Source: an uncultured Achromobacter sp.
GTDB taxonomy: Bacteria; Pseudomonadota; Gammaproteobacteria; Burkholderiales; Burkholderiaceae_B
Assembly: GCA_913775005.1 (NCBI GenBank)
Contig: CAJYKY010000108.1
Location: 1 to 8,714 of the forward strand
Length of the DNA: 8,714 nucleotides
Direction: 5' to 3'
Positions 1 through 7,288 of the stretch are shown here, piece by piece (the stretch's first letter is position 1; each line of letters opens with the position of its first letter). Below the pieces are notes generated by a model. That model saw only the letters and a list, made by a program, of their open reading frames with translations, had not been told where the DNA came from and searched no databases. A program made the translations under genes and the position numbers.

Positions 1-7
1 CTAACTG

Positions 8-1885
8 ATGAGCGTGTCGGGGCTGCTGTCGCAGCTGCTGAACGGGCTGGCCGACGCCAGCGCGCTGTTCCTGGTCGCGGCCGGCCTGTCGTTGATTTTC
101 GGCGTGACGCGCGTGGTGAACTTCGCCCACGGCTCGTTCTACATGCTGGGCATCTATCTTGCGTGGACATTCACCACGGCTTTTGGCGATGGCGTGGGCT
201 ATTGGGCCGGGCTGCTGCTGGCCGCGCTGGTCACCGGCCTGATCGGCGCGGCAGCGGAATGGCTCGTGCTCAAGCGGCTGTACCAGGCGCCTGAACTCTT
301 CCAACTGCTGGCTACCTTTGCGCTGGTGCTCATCATTGGCGATGCCGCGCTGGCGATCTGGGGGCCGGAAGACCTGTTCTCTGCCCGCGCGCCGGGCTTG
401 TCCGGCGCCGTCCAGATCCTGGGCCGCCGCTTTCCGGAGTATGACCTGCTGCTGATCGCCGCTGGCCCGGTGGTGCTGGGGCTGTTGTGGCTGCTCTTGA
501 TGCGCACGCGTTGGGGCCGGCTGCTGCGCGCGGCAGCGGAAAACCGCAGCATGCTGGCCGCCTTGGGCGTGAACCAGGCGTGGCTGTTCACATCGGCCTT
601 CACGCTAGGCGCCTTCCTGGCGGGCCTGGGCGGCGCGCTGGCCGCGCCGCGCGTACCCGCGACGCTGGGGCTGGACCTGGAAGTGATTGCCAGCGCCTTC
701 GTGGTGGTCGTCGTGGGCGGCCTGGGGTCGATTCCGGGCGCATTCCTGGCGGCCTTGCTGATCTGCTCGGTCAAGGCCGTGTTTGTATTCCTGGGCCAGG
801 TCGCCATCGGCCCTTGGGTGTTCAACCTGTCCAAGCTCACGCTGCTGGCCGAGTTTGCCGTGATGGCGGTCGTGCTGGTGGTGCGCCCGTGGGGTCTGCT
901 GGGCAAACCGCCCGCCCCCACGACACCGACGGGGGCACCCGAACGGCCCATCACCCCGGTAAGCAAGCGGGGCAGATGGGCATATGGCGCGCTGCTGATC
1001 CTGTTGGCGCTGGTGCCCGTAGCCGCGCTGCAATGGCCGTACCTGAGCATCCTGATGACGGAAATCCTGATCGCGGCGTTGTTCGCGGCCAGCCTGCATT
1101 TCCTGACGGGGCTTGCCGGCATGACCTCTTTCGGCCACGCCGCCTGGTTTGGCCTGGGCGCGTACGGCGCCGCCTTGCTATTGAAATTGGCGGCGGTGCC
1201 GATGGAAGCCGCCCTGCTGCTCGGCCCGCTGGCCGCCGCCTTCGGCGCGCTGCTGTTCGGCTGGTTCTGCGTGCGGCTGTCGGGCGTCTACCTGGCGATG
1301 CTGACGCTGGCCGTCGCGCAGATTTTGTGGGCGATGGCGTATCAATGGGATGACGTCACCGGCGGCAGCAACGGCCTGATCGGGCTGTGGCCGTCGCCGT
1401 GGCTGGCGCAAGGTCCGTGGTTTTATTACGTGACCCTTGGGCTGTGCGCCGCCGCCATCGCGTGGTTGCGCCGGGTGGCGTTTTCGCCCCTGGGCTATGC
1501 GCTGCGCGGCGTACGCGATTCGCCCTTGCGCGCCGAGGCGCTGGGCATGCACACGCGGCGCGTGCAATGGGCGGGCTTTGTCGCAGCGTCCTTGGCGGCG
1601 GGGCTGGCCGGTTCGCTCTATGCCTTCTCGAAGGGCAGCATCGCGCCCGATGTGTTGGCCGTCAGCCGCTCGGTAGATGGCCTGGTCATGGTGCTGCTGG
1701 GCGGCGTGCAGACGCTGGCCGGCCCGCTGGTGGGCGCCGCATCCTACACCTGGTTGCAGGACGTGGCGGCGCGCAGCACGGAGTACTGGCACGCCGTGCT
1801 GGGCGTGGCGATTCTGGCGTTGGTGCTGGCCTTTCCCGATGGGCTGGCCGGTGCCGCCGCGCGCTTGCGGAGAACACGCGGATGA
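8..1885 (+). CDS. Fused LivH-LivM permease of a branched-chain-amino-acid-type ABC transporter
   Basis: This 625-residue inner-membrane protein joins two permease subunits that are usually separate. Residues 1 to about 297 are LivH-like: NFAHG at 38-42 is the typical LivH motif after the first hydrophobic segment. Residues 298-322 form a Pro/Thr-rich linker. From about 323 to the end the protein is LivM-like, with GLAGMTSFGHAAWFG from 368, GVYLAMLTLA from 426, TGGSNG at 451-456, and a late GGVQTLAGPLVG stretch. Both halves look full length, so this is a fusion and not a broken gene. In this family the two permeases form the channel for amino acids or related compounds such as urea or amides; the substrate cannot be read from the sequence. 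The ATG at 8 gives a normal LivH N-terminus, and TGATG at 7-10 suggests close coupling to an upstream gene outside the window. Its TGA overlaps the next gene's ATG (ATGA at 1882-1885), indicating translational coupling. Confidence 0.93.
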   Translation: MSVSGLLSQLLNGLADASALFLVAAGLSLIFGVTRVVNFAHGSFYMLGIYLAWTFTTAFGDGVGYWAGLLLAALVTGLIGAAAEWLVLKRLYQAPELFQLLATFALVLIIGDAALAIWGPEDLFSARAPGLSGAVQILGRRFPEYDLLLIAAGPVVLGLLWLLLMRTRWGRLLRAAAENRSMLAALGVNQAWLFTSAFTLGAFLAGLGGALAAPRVPATLGLDLEVIASAFVVVVVGGLGSIPGAFLAALLICSVKAVFVFLGQVAIGPWVFNLSKLTLLAEFAVMAVVLVVRPWGLLGKPPAPTTPTGAPERPITPVSKRGRWAYGALLILLALVPVAALQWPYLSILMTEILIAALFAASLHFLTGLAGMTSFGHAAWFGLGAYGAALLLKLAAVPMEAALLLGPLAAAFGALLFGWFCVRLSGVYLAMLTLAVAQILWAMAYQWDDVTGGSNGLIGLWPSPWLAQGPWFYYVTLGLCAAAIAWLRRVAFSPLGYALRGVRDSPLRAEALGMHTRRVQWAGFVAASLAAGLAGSLYAFSKGSIAPDVLAVSRSVDGLVMVLLGGVQTLAGPLVGAASYTWLQDVAARSTEYWHAVLGVAILALVLAFPDGLAGAAARLRRTRG

Positions 1886-2637
1886 CGGCCCCGGCGCTCT
1901 TGCAGGTGACCGGCCTGCGCAAATCCTTCGGCGGCATCGACGCGCTGGCCGGCGTGTCTTTCACGCTGGAAGCGGGCCAGATGTTGGCTTTGATCGGCCC
2001 GAACGGCGCGGGCAAGTCCACCTGCTTTAACGCCTTGGGCGGTCAGTTGCGGCCCGATTCGGGGTCCGTGCAATTGGATGGCCGCGAGCTTGTCGGCCTG
2101 TCGCCCGGCAAGATCTGCCAACTGGGTGTAGGCCGCACATTCCAGACGGCGGCGACGTTCCGTTCAATGAGCGCGCGTGAAAACGTGCAAACGGCGCTGC
2201 TGTCGCGCGACCGCCTGCTGTTCAACCCGTGGCGCCGCGCCACCCGCCATGCGGCCGATGAAGCCATGACCTTGCTGTCGCAAGTGCAGATGGCCGACAA
2301 GGCCGAAACCGCCTGCGGCACACTGGCCTATGGCGACGTCAAGCGCGTGGAACTGGCGATGGCGCTGGCGCACCGCCCGCGCCTGTTGCTGATGGACGAA
2401 CCTACGGCGGGTATGGCTACCAACGAGCGTCACGCGCTGATGCGGCTGACACGGCAGTTGGCTGACACGCAGCGGCTTGCGGTGCTGTTCACCGAACATA
2501 GCCTGGACGTGGTGTTCAAACATGCCGACCGCATCGCCGTGCTGGTGCGCGGCGCGCTGCTGGCGGAAGGCGAACCGGCCGCCATCGCGGCGGATGAACG
2601 CGTCAAGGCGGCGTATCTGGGCACAGAGGCGCCTTAA
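1882..2637 (+). CDS. livG: LivG-type ATP-binding protein of the same ABC transporter
   Basis: This 251-residue cytoplasmic ATPase powers the permease encoded just upstream. Visible motifs: Walker A GPNGAGKST at 39-47, Q-loop Gln88 in RTFQ, ABC signature LAYGD at 148-152 (this family often has LSYG or LAYG instead of LSGGQ), Walker B LLLMDEP ending at 174, and the H-loop His206 in FTEH. The insertion between Q-loop and signature and the end ...VKAAYLG are LivG-like. The start is the ATG at 1882, which overlaps the permease stop; the same frame is open further upstream (to 1387), but that part lies inside the permease gene and has no ABC homology. The partner ATPase LivF is not in the window, so the complete transporter probably needs genes upstream. 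The gene ends 4 bp from the stop of the convergent sulP gene, with no terminator between. The livG symbol reflects family type; the true substrate is unknown. Confidence 0.92.
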   Translation: MTAPALLQVTGLRKSFGGIDALAGVSFTLEAGQMLALIGPNGAGKSTCFNALGGQLRPDSGSVQLDGRELVGLSPGKICQLGVGRTFQTAATFRSMSARENVQTALLSRDRLLFNPWRRATRHAADEAMTLLSQVQMADKAETACGTLAYGDVKRVELAMALAHRPRLLLMDEPTAGMATNERHALMRLTRQLADTQRLAVLFTEHSLDVVFKHADRIAVLVRGALLAEGEPAAIAADERVKAAYLGTEAP

Positions 2638-2641
2638 ACCA

Positions 2642-4423
2642 TCACCCGCCCTGCTGCGGTGAGTCCGGCTGGCATTCCCAGAAGATCCTGGCCTGGCAAC
2701 CCGCGCAGATATTGCGATCCAGCTTGGCGTAGATCGCGTGCAGTGCCGTGGCCTTGTCGGGATAGATATGGTCTTCGCCCAGCCGCGTCAAAAAGCCGGT
2801 GCGCTTCCACATGTCCAGCACCTCGGGCCGGGGGCGGTGGAAATACAGATCGCCGCCCATCGCGCGCCGCGCAACCAGCTCGTCTTCCCACACCTGCGCG
2901 CCCGCCAGGTCGATGAAGTTCATGCTCTTGGCCATCACCAACAGATGGCGCGGCGCGTTCGGCGCTTCGCGCAGTTCGTGCAGGCGTTGCGCCACGTGCG
3001 CCGCCGCGCCGAAATAAATAGCGCCTTCCATGCGCAGCAGTTTCAACTGCGGGCATTCGGGCAACGCTTGCGGCTGGTGTTCCAACACGACAAAACGCCG
3101 ATCCAGCCCGCGCGAATCAAACCCCATCGTGCGCATCGCCGGGCGCGAGGTGCGGTGCAGGTACGCCATCAGCGACAGCACCGTACCCAGCAGAATCGCG
3201 ACTTCCATGCGGATGGTGACGGTAGCCGCTAACGTGGCAGCGGCAATCGCGCTTTCGCCCGGTTGCATCCGGATCAGTTCACGCCAACGCGGCACATCCA
3301 GCAGCGTCCACGCCACCAGCAACAGCAGGCCCGAGATGGCGGCGTTTGGAATCATGGCCAGCAGCGGCGCCGACACGGCCACCAGCACCACCAGCAACAC
3401 CGCTGAAAACACGGCCGCCAGCGGCGTTTTTGCACCCGCTTCAAGATTGGGCACCGACCGGTTCAACGACCCGCAAGACAGATAACAAGAGAAAAACCCG
3501 CCCACGATGTTCGACAAGCCCTGCCCGATGAACTCGCGGTTGGCATCAATGCGCTGCCCCGACCGCGTGGCCAGGGCTTTGGCGATGGAGATAGACTGCG
3601 CCAGCGCCACGATGGTCAGCGCAAATGCCAGGCTCAGCAGGTCCGGCAACGCGCGCCAGTCCACACTGGGCACGTGAAACGGCGGCCAGGGCTGGGCGAT
3701 AGCGCCCACCACGGAAACCGGCGTGGCGCCGTGCGAGGCCGCCCAGGAATTGAAGGCGGCGGCGGCCAATGATCCCGCCACCAGGCCCAGCAACATGTAC
3801 GGTTTGCGCTTGTCGAGCTTGCGCACCAGCAAGGCCACGCCCAGAGTCACCAAGGTCACCATCAAGGCGCCCAGGTGCACTTGCCCCAGATGCGCGGCGA
3901 TGCTGACCAGCAAGGCGCCTGCCCCGTGCGTATCTGGTGATGGCGCCCCCAGCGCGTCCTTCAGCGCATGCACGGCGATCAGCAAGGCCGCGCCGCTCAT
4001 GAAGCCGAACAGCGCGGACGGCGAAATGAAGTGGGCCAGCGAGCCCAGACGCAGCGCACCCACAAGCCACTGCATCAGCCCGACCAGCACCGTCACGGCC
4101 AGCGCCAACTGGATATAAGCCGGGCTGCCGGCGGCGGCCAGCGGCGCCAGCACGGCAAACAGCGCCAGCGAATTTGCGTTGGTGGGGCCGGACATGACAT
4201 GCCGGCTGGAGCCGAACAGCGCGGCCACGATACAGGGGATGATGGCCGAATACAGGCCGTACTCGGGCGGCAGGCCGGCCAAGGTTGCAAACGCCACGCC
4301 TTGCGGCAGCACCAGCAGCGCGCCCAACAGCCCTGCCGTCAAGTCGGCGCGCAGGGTCAGCCGGTTGACGTCATCGACCCATGGCCCGAACAGCCGGCCC
4401 GCCAGTTTCCTTGCCTGCGTCAT
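2642..4423 (-). CDS. SulP family inorganic anion transporter with C-terminal STAS domain
   Basis: This 593-residue inner-membrane protein belongs to the SulP/SLC26 family, which moves anions such as sulfate, bicarbonate or dicarboxylates, usually as proton or sodium symporters. The N-terminal transport domain shows the family hallmarks LPQGVAFATLAGLPPEYGLY (39-58) and GPTNANS (79-85), followed by many hydrophobic segments to about residue 430. The cytoplasmic STAS domain runs from about 457 to 570, with NFIDLAG at 502-508 in the place of the anti-sigma-antagonist-like conserved loop. The tail after it holds Cys573, Cys576 and Cys584 (CAGC...C). The ATG at 4423 is preceded by AAGGA about 10 nt upstream. 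The gene follows the phosphonopyruvate hydrolase on the same strand after 190 bp, long enough for its own promoter, and ends facing livG. Substrate is not determinable; a link to sulfate is family knowledge only. Confidence 0.92.
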   Translation of the reverse strand: MTQARKLAGRLFGPWVDDVNRLTLRADLTAGLLGALLVLPQGVAFATLAGLPPEYGLYSAIIPCIVAALFGSSRHVMSGPTNANSLALFAVLAPLAAAGSPAYIQLALAVTVLVGLMQWLVGALRLGSLAHFISPSALFGFMSGAALLIAVHALKDALGAPSPDTHGAGALLVSIAAHLGQVHLGALMVTLVTLGVALLVRKLDKRKPYMLLGLVAGSLAAAAFNSWAASHGATPVSVVGAIAQPWPPFHVPSVDWRALPDLLSLAFALTIVALAQSISIAKALATRSGQRIDANREFIGQGLSNIVGGFFSCYLSCGSLNRSVPNLEAGAKTPLAAVFSAVLLVVLVAVSAPLLAMIPNAAISGLLLLVAWTLLDVPRWRELIRMQPGESAIAAATLAATVTIRMEVAILLGTVLSLMAYLHRTSRPAMRTMGFDSRGLDRRFVVLEHQPQALPECPQLKLLRMEGAIYFGAAAHVAQRLHELREAPNAPRHLLVMAKSMNFIDLAGAQVWEDELVARRAMGGDLYFHRPRPEVLDMWKRTGFLTRLGEDHIYPDKATALHAIYAKLDRNICAGCQARIFWECQPDSPQQGG

Positions 4424-4476
4424 TCCCTTGCTTTCCTTATTGGTGTGCGCGATCCCTCCGGCGCGAAGGGTCGTCT

Positions 4477-4488
4477 AGCGTAAACGCT
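4477..4488. promoter_or_regulatory. Small inverted repeat upstream of sulP, possible operator
   Basis: AGCGT and ACGCT face each other across a 2-nt centre, 54 bp upstream of the sulP ATG. The position would suit a regulator site or a short mRNA hairpin. No convincing -35/-10 pair was found next to it, so the role is a guess, and a 5+5 repeat can occur by chance. Confidence 0.2.
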
Positions 4489-4524
4489 CACCCGGGCGCA
4501 CGCAACGCGCGCGGCCGCTGGGCT

Positions 4525-4567
4525 GCCGGACCGCCGTACCGCCGGACCGCCGGATCGCCGGACCGCC
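4525..4567. repeat. 8-bp tandem repeat array, consensus GCCGGACC, 5.4 copies
   Basis: Five consecutive 8-bp units read GCCGGACC, GCCGTACC, GCCGGACC, GCCGGATC, GCCGGACC, followed by a partial GCC. Because the second and fourth units each carry one change, the array also reads as a 16-bp period repeated 2.7 times. It lies in the 190-bp gap between the hydrolase stop and the sulP start, about 100 bp upstream of the sulP ATG, outside any credible coding frame. The rest of this gap shows no T-run terminator. Such short arrays can change copy number by slipped-strand mispairing; whether this one does is not known. Confidence 0.85.
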
Positions 4568-4613
4568 AAATACGCTCGTGCCGAGTCGCATGAAGTCCCG
4601 GCGTCACGACCGC

Positions 4614-5486
4614 TCACTTCAAATAGCGGCGTTCCAGCTCGCGCATCGCCGCATCGCCTTGCAGCGCGATGATGTCCTTCACCGACGGCAAGCTGGCGTC
4701 CACACCATGAATGCCCCCGTCGCTGCGGATACGGGCAAAAACCTCGCGCATCGCGCCCACCGCCGCGCGGATCGCATGATTGCCGTAGATCACCAGACCC
4801 ACCTTTCCCAACGCCTGGATATCGGCCTCGCACAATTGCGGGTAGGCCGTAGGCACCAGCACCAACGGCACGCCGCCATCCCACGCCGCCACGAACGACA
4901 GGATTTCGTCGGGCGTGCTTTGCTTGGAATGGATCAGTATGGCGTCAGCACCAGCGGCTTCGTAAGCGCGGGCGCGCGTCAGCGCTTCAGTCTCGCCCAG
5001 CCCGGCAATCAGCGCTTCGGTGCGGGCGATTATGCAGAAATCCGGGTCTCGCCGGGCAGCGCAAGCGGCCTGGATCTTGCCTTCGAACTCTGCAATGCGT
5101 ACCAACTCCTGCCGGCCGTCCGCGCGCAGGCTGGTGTCTTTGGGAAACGTCTTGTCCTCCATCACCACCGCCGACACGCCAGCCGCTTCGTACTGCGGCA
5201 CCATGTAGGCCACGTTGATGGCGTTGCCAAAGCCGGTGTCGATATCGGCGATGACGGGCGTGTCCACCGTGGCGGCAATGGCGCGCATCATGTCCAGATG
5301 CTGGGACGAAGAAAGAATGCTGGCGTCGGGCACCGCGTAACTGGCCGAGAGCTCAAAACCGCTGCCCCAGATGGCGTCAAACCCTGCGTCCTGCGCCAGC
5401 CGCGCGGCAAGCGGGTTATGCGCCGACATGGCATGCATCAAGAGGGGCGACTGCAATTTCTGGCGGAAACGTTGATGGCGGGTCAT
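4614..5486 (-). CDS. palA: Phosphonopyruvate hydrolase (PEP mutase/isocitrate lyase superfamily)
   Basis: This 290-residue cytoplasmic enzyme is predicted to hydrolyse 3-phosphonopyruvate to pyruvate and phosphate (EC 3.11.1.3), cleaving a C-P bond. The superfamily active site is complete: Asp54, metal-site Asp81 and Asp83 in ADIDTGFGN, Glu110-Asp111-Lys112, Lys116, Ser119, Arg155 and His186. Each sits four residues before its counterpart in PEP mutase. The deciding position is Thr118 (EDKTFPKDTS): PEP mutases have Asn there, while the characterised Variovorax sp. Pal2 hydrolase has Thr118. The length and the C-terminal ending ...RYLK also agree with that enzyme as I recall it. The ATG at 5486 was chosen because the open frame up to 5567 adds 27 residues unlike the family; no strong ribosome binding site is visible. 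In Variovorax the gene works with a phosphonoalanine transaminase (palB) and a LysR regulator; neither is here. It lies 55 bp after the hemerythrin gene. The main alternative is another superfamily lyase, which Thr118 makes unlikely. Confidence 0.9.
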   Translation of the reverse strand: MTRHQRFRQKLQSPLLMHAMSAHNPLAARLAQDAGFDAIWGSGFELSASYAVPDASILSSSQHLDMMRAIAATVDTPVIADIDTGFGNAINVAYMVPQYEAAGVSAVVMEDKTFPKDTSLRADGRQELVRIAEFEGKIQAACAARRDPDFCIIARTEALIAGLGETEALTRARAYEAAGADAILIHSKQSTPDEILSFVAAWDGGVPLVLVPTAYPQLCEADIQALGKVGLVIYGNHAIRAAVGAMREVFARIRSDGGIHGVDASLPSVKDIIALQGDAAMRELERRYLK

Positions 5487-5541
5487 GGCAGGGCAGCGGA
5501 AGGTCCGGCACCCAGCGCGCCGGCTACCGGGCATCGTAGCG

Positions 5542-6087
5542 CTAAACCCCGCCGCCGCGCCGCGCACGCATGGCCTGCCCGATGTCAGCCAGCGCGTCGT
5601 CGGAAATCAGCCGCGCCGCCATCGGCAGCAGCTCGCTTTCTTCGCGCTGAATGTGGGCGGCGTAGGCCTGGGTGAAGGCATCGATGCGCGGCGCCGGCAA
5701 GTCGGCCGGACGGCCGGCGGCAATGTCCGTCAATGCCGCCCGCAGCGGCGCCCACAAGTCCGCCAGATGTTGATGTTCGTCGATCAGGCCACGCACCAGC
5801 GCGTGCAGGCAGCCGGCATCGGAACCGGCCATGCTGTCGATCAGCGCGGGGAAAAGATCAGATTCCTCGTCCTCGTGATGATGCACGGCCGCCGTATCGA
5901 AGTAGCGCATGACGCTGGCCGCCGCCGTCTGCGCCGTCTCGTCGCTGCCATGCTGGGGCAGATACGCAGCCAGCCGGCGCAGCGTTTCGCATTGGCGCGC
6001 GATGCGCCCATGACAGGCGGACAACAAGGCCAACGGATCGTCCGCCCCCGGCGCGGGCGCCGGAACTCCGGGAAAACTGACTGCCAT
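5542..6087 (-). CDS. Hemerythrin HHE-domain protein
   Basis: This 181-residue protein is predicted to be a soluble four-helix-bundle hemerythrin with a non-heme di-iron site. Candidate iron ligands lie in the expected order: His26 (ACHGRI), the His69-71/Glu72-Glu75 cluster (VHHHEDEESDLFP), His105 and His107 (DEHQHL), and His145 with Glu149/Glu150 (HIQREESELLP). Such proteins bind oxygen or respond to nitric oxide, oxidative stress or iron; which applies here is unknown. There is no signal peptide, only a Pro/Ala-rich N-terminal segment of about 15 residues. The start at 6087 is well supported by AAGGAG 7 nt upstream (AAGGAGAAGCGTGATG); the open frame continues to 6285, but that part overlaps the carboxypeptidase gene and carries no hemerythrin homology. 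It begins 40 bp after the carboxypeptidase stop, with a hairpin in the gap, so co-transcription is plausible. Confidence 0.9.
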   Translation of the reverse strand: MAVSFPGVPAPAPGADDPLALLSACHGRIARQCETLRRLAAYLPQHGSDETAQTAAASVMRYFDTAAVHHHEDEESDLFPALIDSMAGSDAGCLHALVRGLIDEHQHLADLWAPLRAALTDIAAGRPADLPAPRIDAFTQAYAAHIQREESELLPMAARLISDDALADIGQAMRARRGGGV

Positions 6088-6100
6088 CACGCTTCTCCTT

Positions 6101-6124
6101 ATTGCCGCCGCGTTGCGGCGCAAT
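6101..6124 (-). promoter_or_regulatory. Intercistronic hairpin between the carboxypeptidase and hemerythrin genes
   Basis: On the plus strand ATTGC-C-GCCGC, loop GTT, GCGGC-GCAAT forms a 10-bp stem with one bulged C. In the minus-strand transcript it starts 3 nt after the carboxypeptidase stop and ends directly before the AAGGAG of the hemerythrin gene. No U-run follows, so it is not a standard intrinsic terminator. It could act as an mRNA-stability or processing element, or modulate access to the ribosome binding site. Confidence 0.4.
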
Positions 6125-6127
6125 GCA

Positions 6128-7288
6128 TCAGCCCGAATGGCCGCGCCACCACAAGCGAACCGAATCCCAGGCGCGGCCGGCAAAGCCGGCTTCGGCCACC
6201 GGCTCCAACGCCACCACCGGGAACTGCATGGCGGGTTTGCCATCCACCATGACGCGCAAAGCGCCCACCGTCGCCTGCGCTGCAATCGGGGCCACCAAGG
6301 GTTCCTGCGGCGTCCACACCGGTTCCACTTTGGCGCCGGCGGGCACGGTCACGTAGGCGTCGCGCGCAAAACCCGCCGTCAAGGTGTCGCTTTGGCCCTT
6401 CCAGACTTCGGGCGTGGCCACCGTCTGGCCGCGCGCATACAGCTTGATCGTATTGAACCCCTGGAAACCCCACTCCAGCAACTGACGGCTTTCCTGCGTG
6501 CGCAGCTTGTCAGACGCGGTGCCCACCACCACCGTGATCAACCGGCGCTGGTCGGCGCCATTGGGCCGTCTTGCGGTGGCCACGATGCAGTAGCCGGCCG
6601 ATTCGGTGTGGCCCGTCTTCAAGCCATCCACGCTGGGGTCCAGCCACAGCAGCCGGTTGCGATTGGGCTGAGTGATCTTGTTGAACGTGAACTGCTTGGC
6701 GGAATCGTAGGTCTTGTACAGCTGCGGGTAATCACGAATGAAACGCGTAGCGAGGATGGACAGGTCGCTCGCCGTGGAATACGTACCCGGGTCGGGCAGG
6801 CCATGCGGGCTGGCGAAGTGCGTCGCGTGCAGGCCCAGCCGCGCCGCCGTGTCGTTCATGCGCGCAACGAACGCTTCGACGCTGCCCGACACCGCTTCGG
6901 CCAGCGCGATGGCCGCGTCGTTGCCCGACTGAATCATCAGGCCGCGCAGCAATTCGTCCACCGACACCTTGGAACCCGGCTCCAGGAACATTTTCGAACT
7001 GCCCGCCGGCACCTTCCACGCACGTGTCGAGATCACGACCAGCTGCTCTGGCGTCACTTCCTTTTTATTCAGCGCTTCAAACACCACATAGGCCGTCATG
7101 ATCTTGGTCAGCGACGCGGGTTCGATGCGCGTGGTGGCGGCGTGCGACGCAATCACTTGTCCGCTGGTCTCGTCCAGCAACAGCCAGGCCTTGGCCGACA
7201 ACACCGGTTCGGGAATCGACTGCGCCATGGCGCTGCTCATGCACGCGGCCGCGACGATCAGGCTCGCCGCCAATTTCTTCATCAACAT
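6128..7288 (-). CDS. dacA: D-alanyl-D-alanine carboxypeptidase, DacA/PBP5-type
   Basis: This 386-residue low-molecular-mass penicillin-binding protein trims the terminal D-Ala from peptidoglycan pentapeptides in the periplasm. A Sec signal peptide covers residues 1-22, with likely cleavage AMA-QS. All three serine-peptidase motifs are present: SLTK at 59-62 (nucleophile Ser59), SGN at 121-123 and KTG at 224-226. After the catalytic domain comes the PBP5-type C-terminal beta domain, and the end (AGRAWDSVRLWWRG) looks like the amphipathic helix that anchors these enzymes to the outer face of the inner membrane. The start at 7288 gives MLMKK; GGAAG lies 11 nt upstream, and the ATG two codons later (7282) is an alternative. 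It heads the minus-strand run and diverges from the histone-like gene. DacA, DacC and DacD paralogues cannot be told apart here, so the symbol indicates type only. Confidence 0.93.
   Translation of the reverse strand: MLMKKLAASLIVAAACMSSAMAQSIPEPVLSAKAWLLLDETSGQVIASHAATTRIEPASLTKIMTAYVVFEALNKKEVTPEQLVVISTRAWKVPAGSSKMFLEPGSKVSVDELLRGLMIQSGNDAAIALAEAVSGSVEAFVARMNDTAARLGLHATHFASPHGLPDPGTYSTASDLSILATRFIRDYPQLYKTYDSAKQFTFNKITQPNRNRLLWLDPSVDGLKTGHTESAGYCIVATARRPNGADQRRLITVVVGTASDKLRTQESRQLLEWGFQGFNTIKLYARGQTVATPEVWKGQSDTLTAGFARDAYVTVPAGAKVEPVWTPQEPLVAPIAAQATVGALRVMVDGKPAMQFPVVALEPVAEAGFAGRAWDSVRLWWRGHSG

Noticed and set aside
199..1122. 307-codon minus-strand open frame opposite the permease gene
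   Set aside because: Ser/Arg/Ala-rich translation without motifs, antisense to a clear membrane protein gene.
1387..1881. Long N-terminal extension of the LivG ATPase frame
   Set aside because: The extension is in a shadow frame of the permease gene; ATGA overlap at 1882 and ABC homology define the start.
1882..2637. LAYGD in place of LSGGQ as a possible defective ABC signature
   Set aside because: LSYG/LAYG variants are normal in LivG/LivF-type ATPases, and Walker A, Walker B and the H-loop are intact.
4614..5486. Annotation as PEP mutase or methylisocitrate lyase
   Set aside because: Thr118 replaces the Asn typical of PEP mutase, and the EDKTFPKDTS loop matches the hydrolase rather than the KKCGH-type loop of the lyases.
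5487..5567. 27-residue N-terminal extension of the hydrolase
   Set aside because: The added residues do not resemble the family, and the start at 5486 gives the 290-residue length of the Variovorax enzyme.
4578..5675. 365-codon plus-strand open frame opposite the phosphonopyruvate hydrolase gene
   Set aside because: Low-complexity Arg/His-rich translation without recognisable motifs, antisense to a well-supported enzyme gene.
6088..6285. 66-residue N-terminal extension of the hemerythrin protein
   Set aside because: It overlaps the carboxypeptidase gene out of frame, is Trp/Arg-rich nonsense, and a strong AAGGAG supports the start at 6087.
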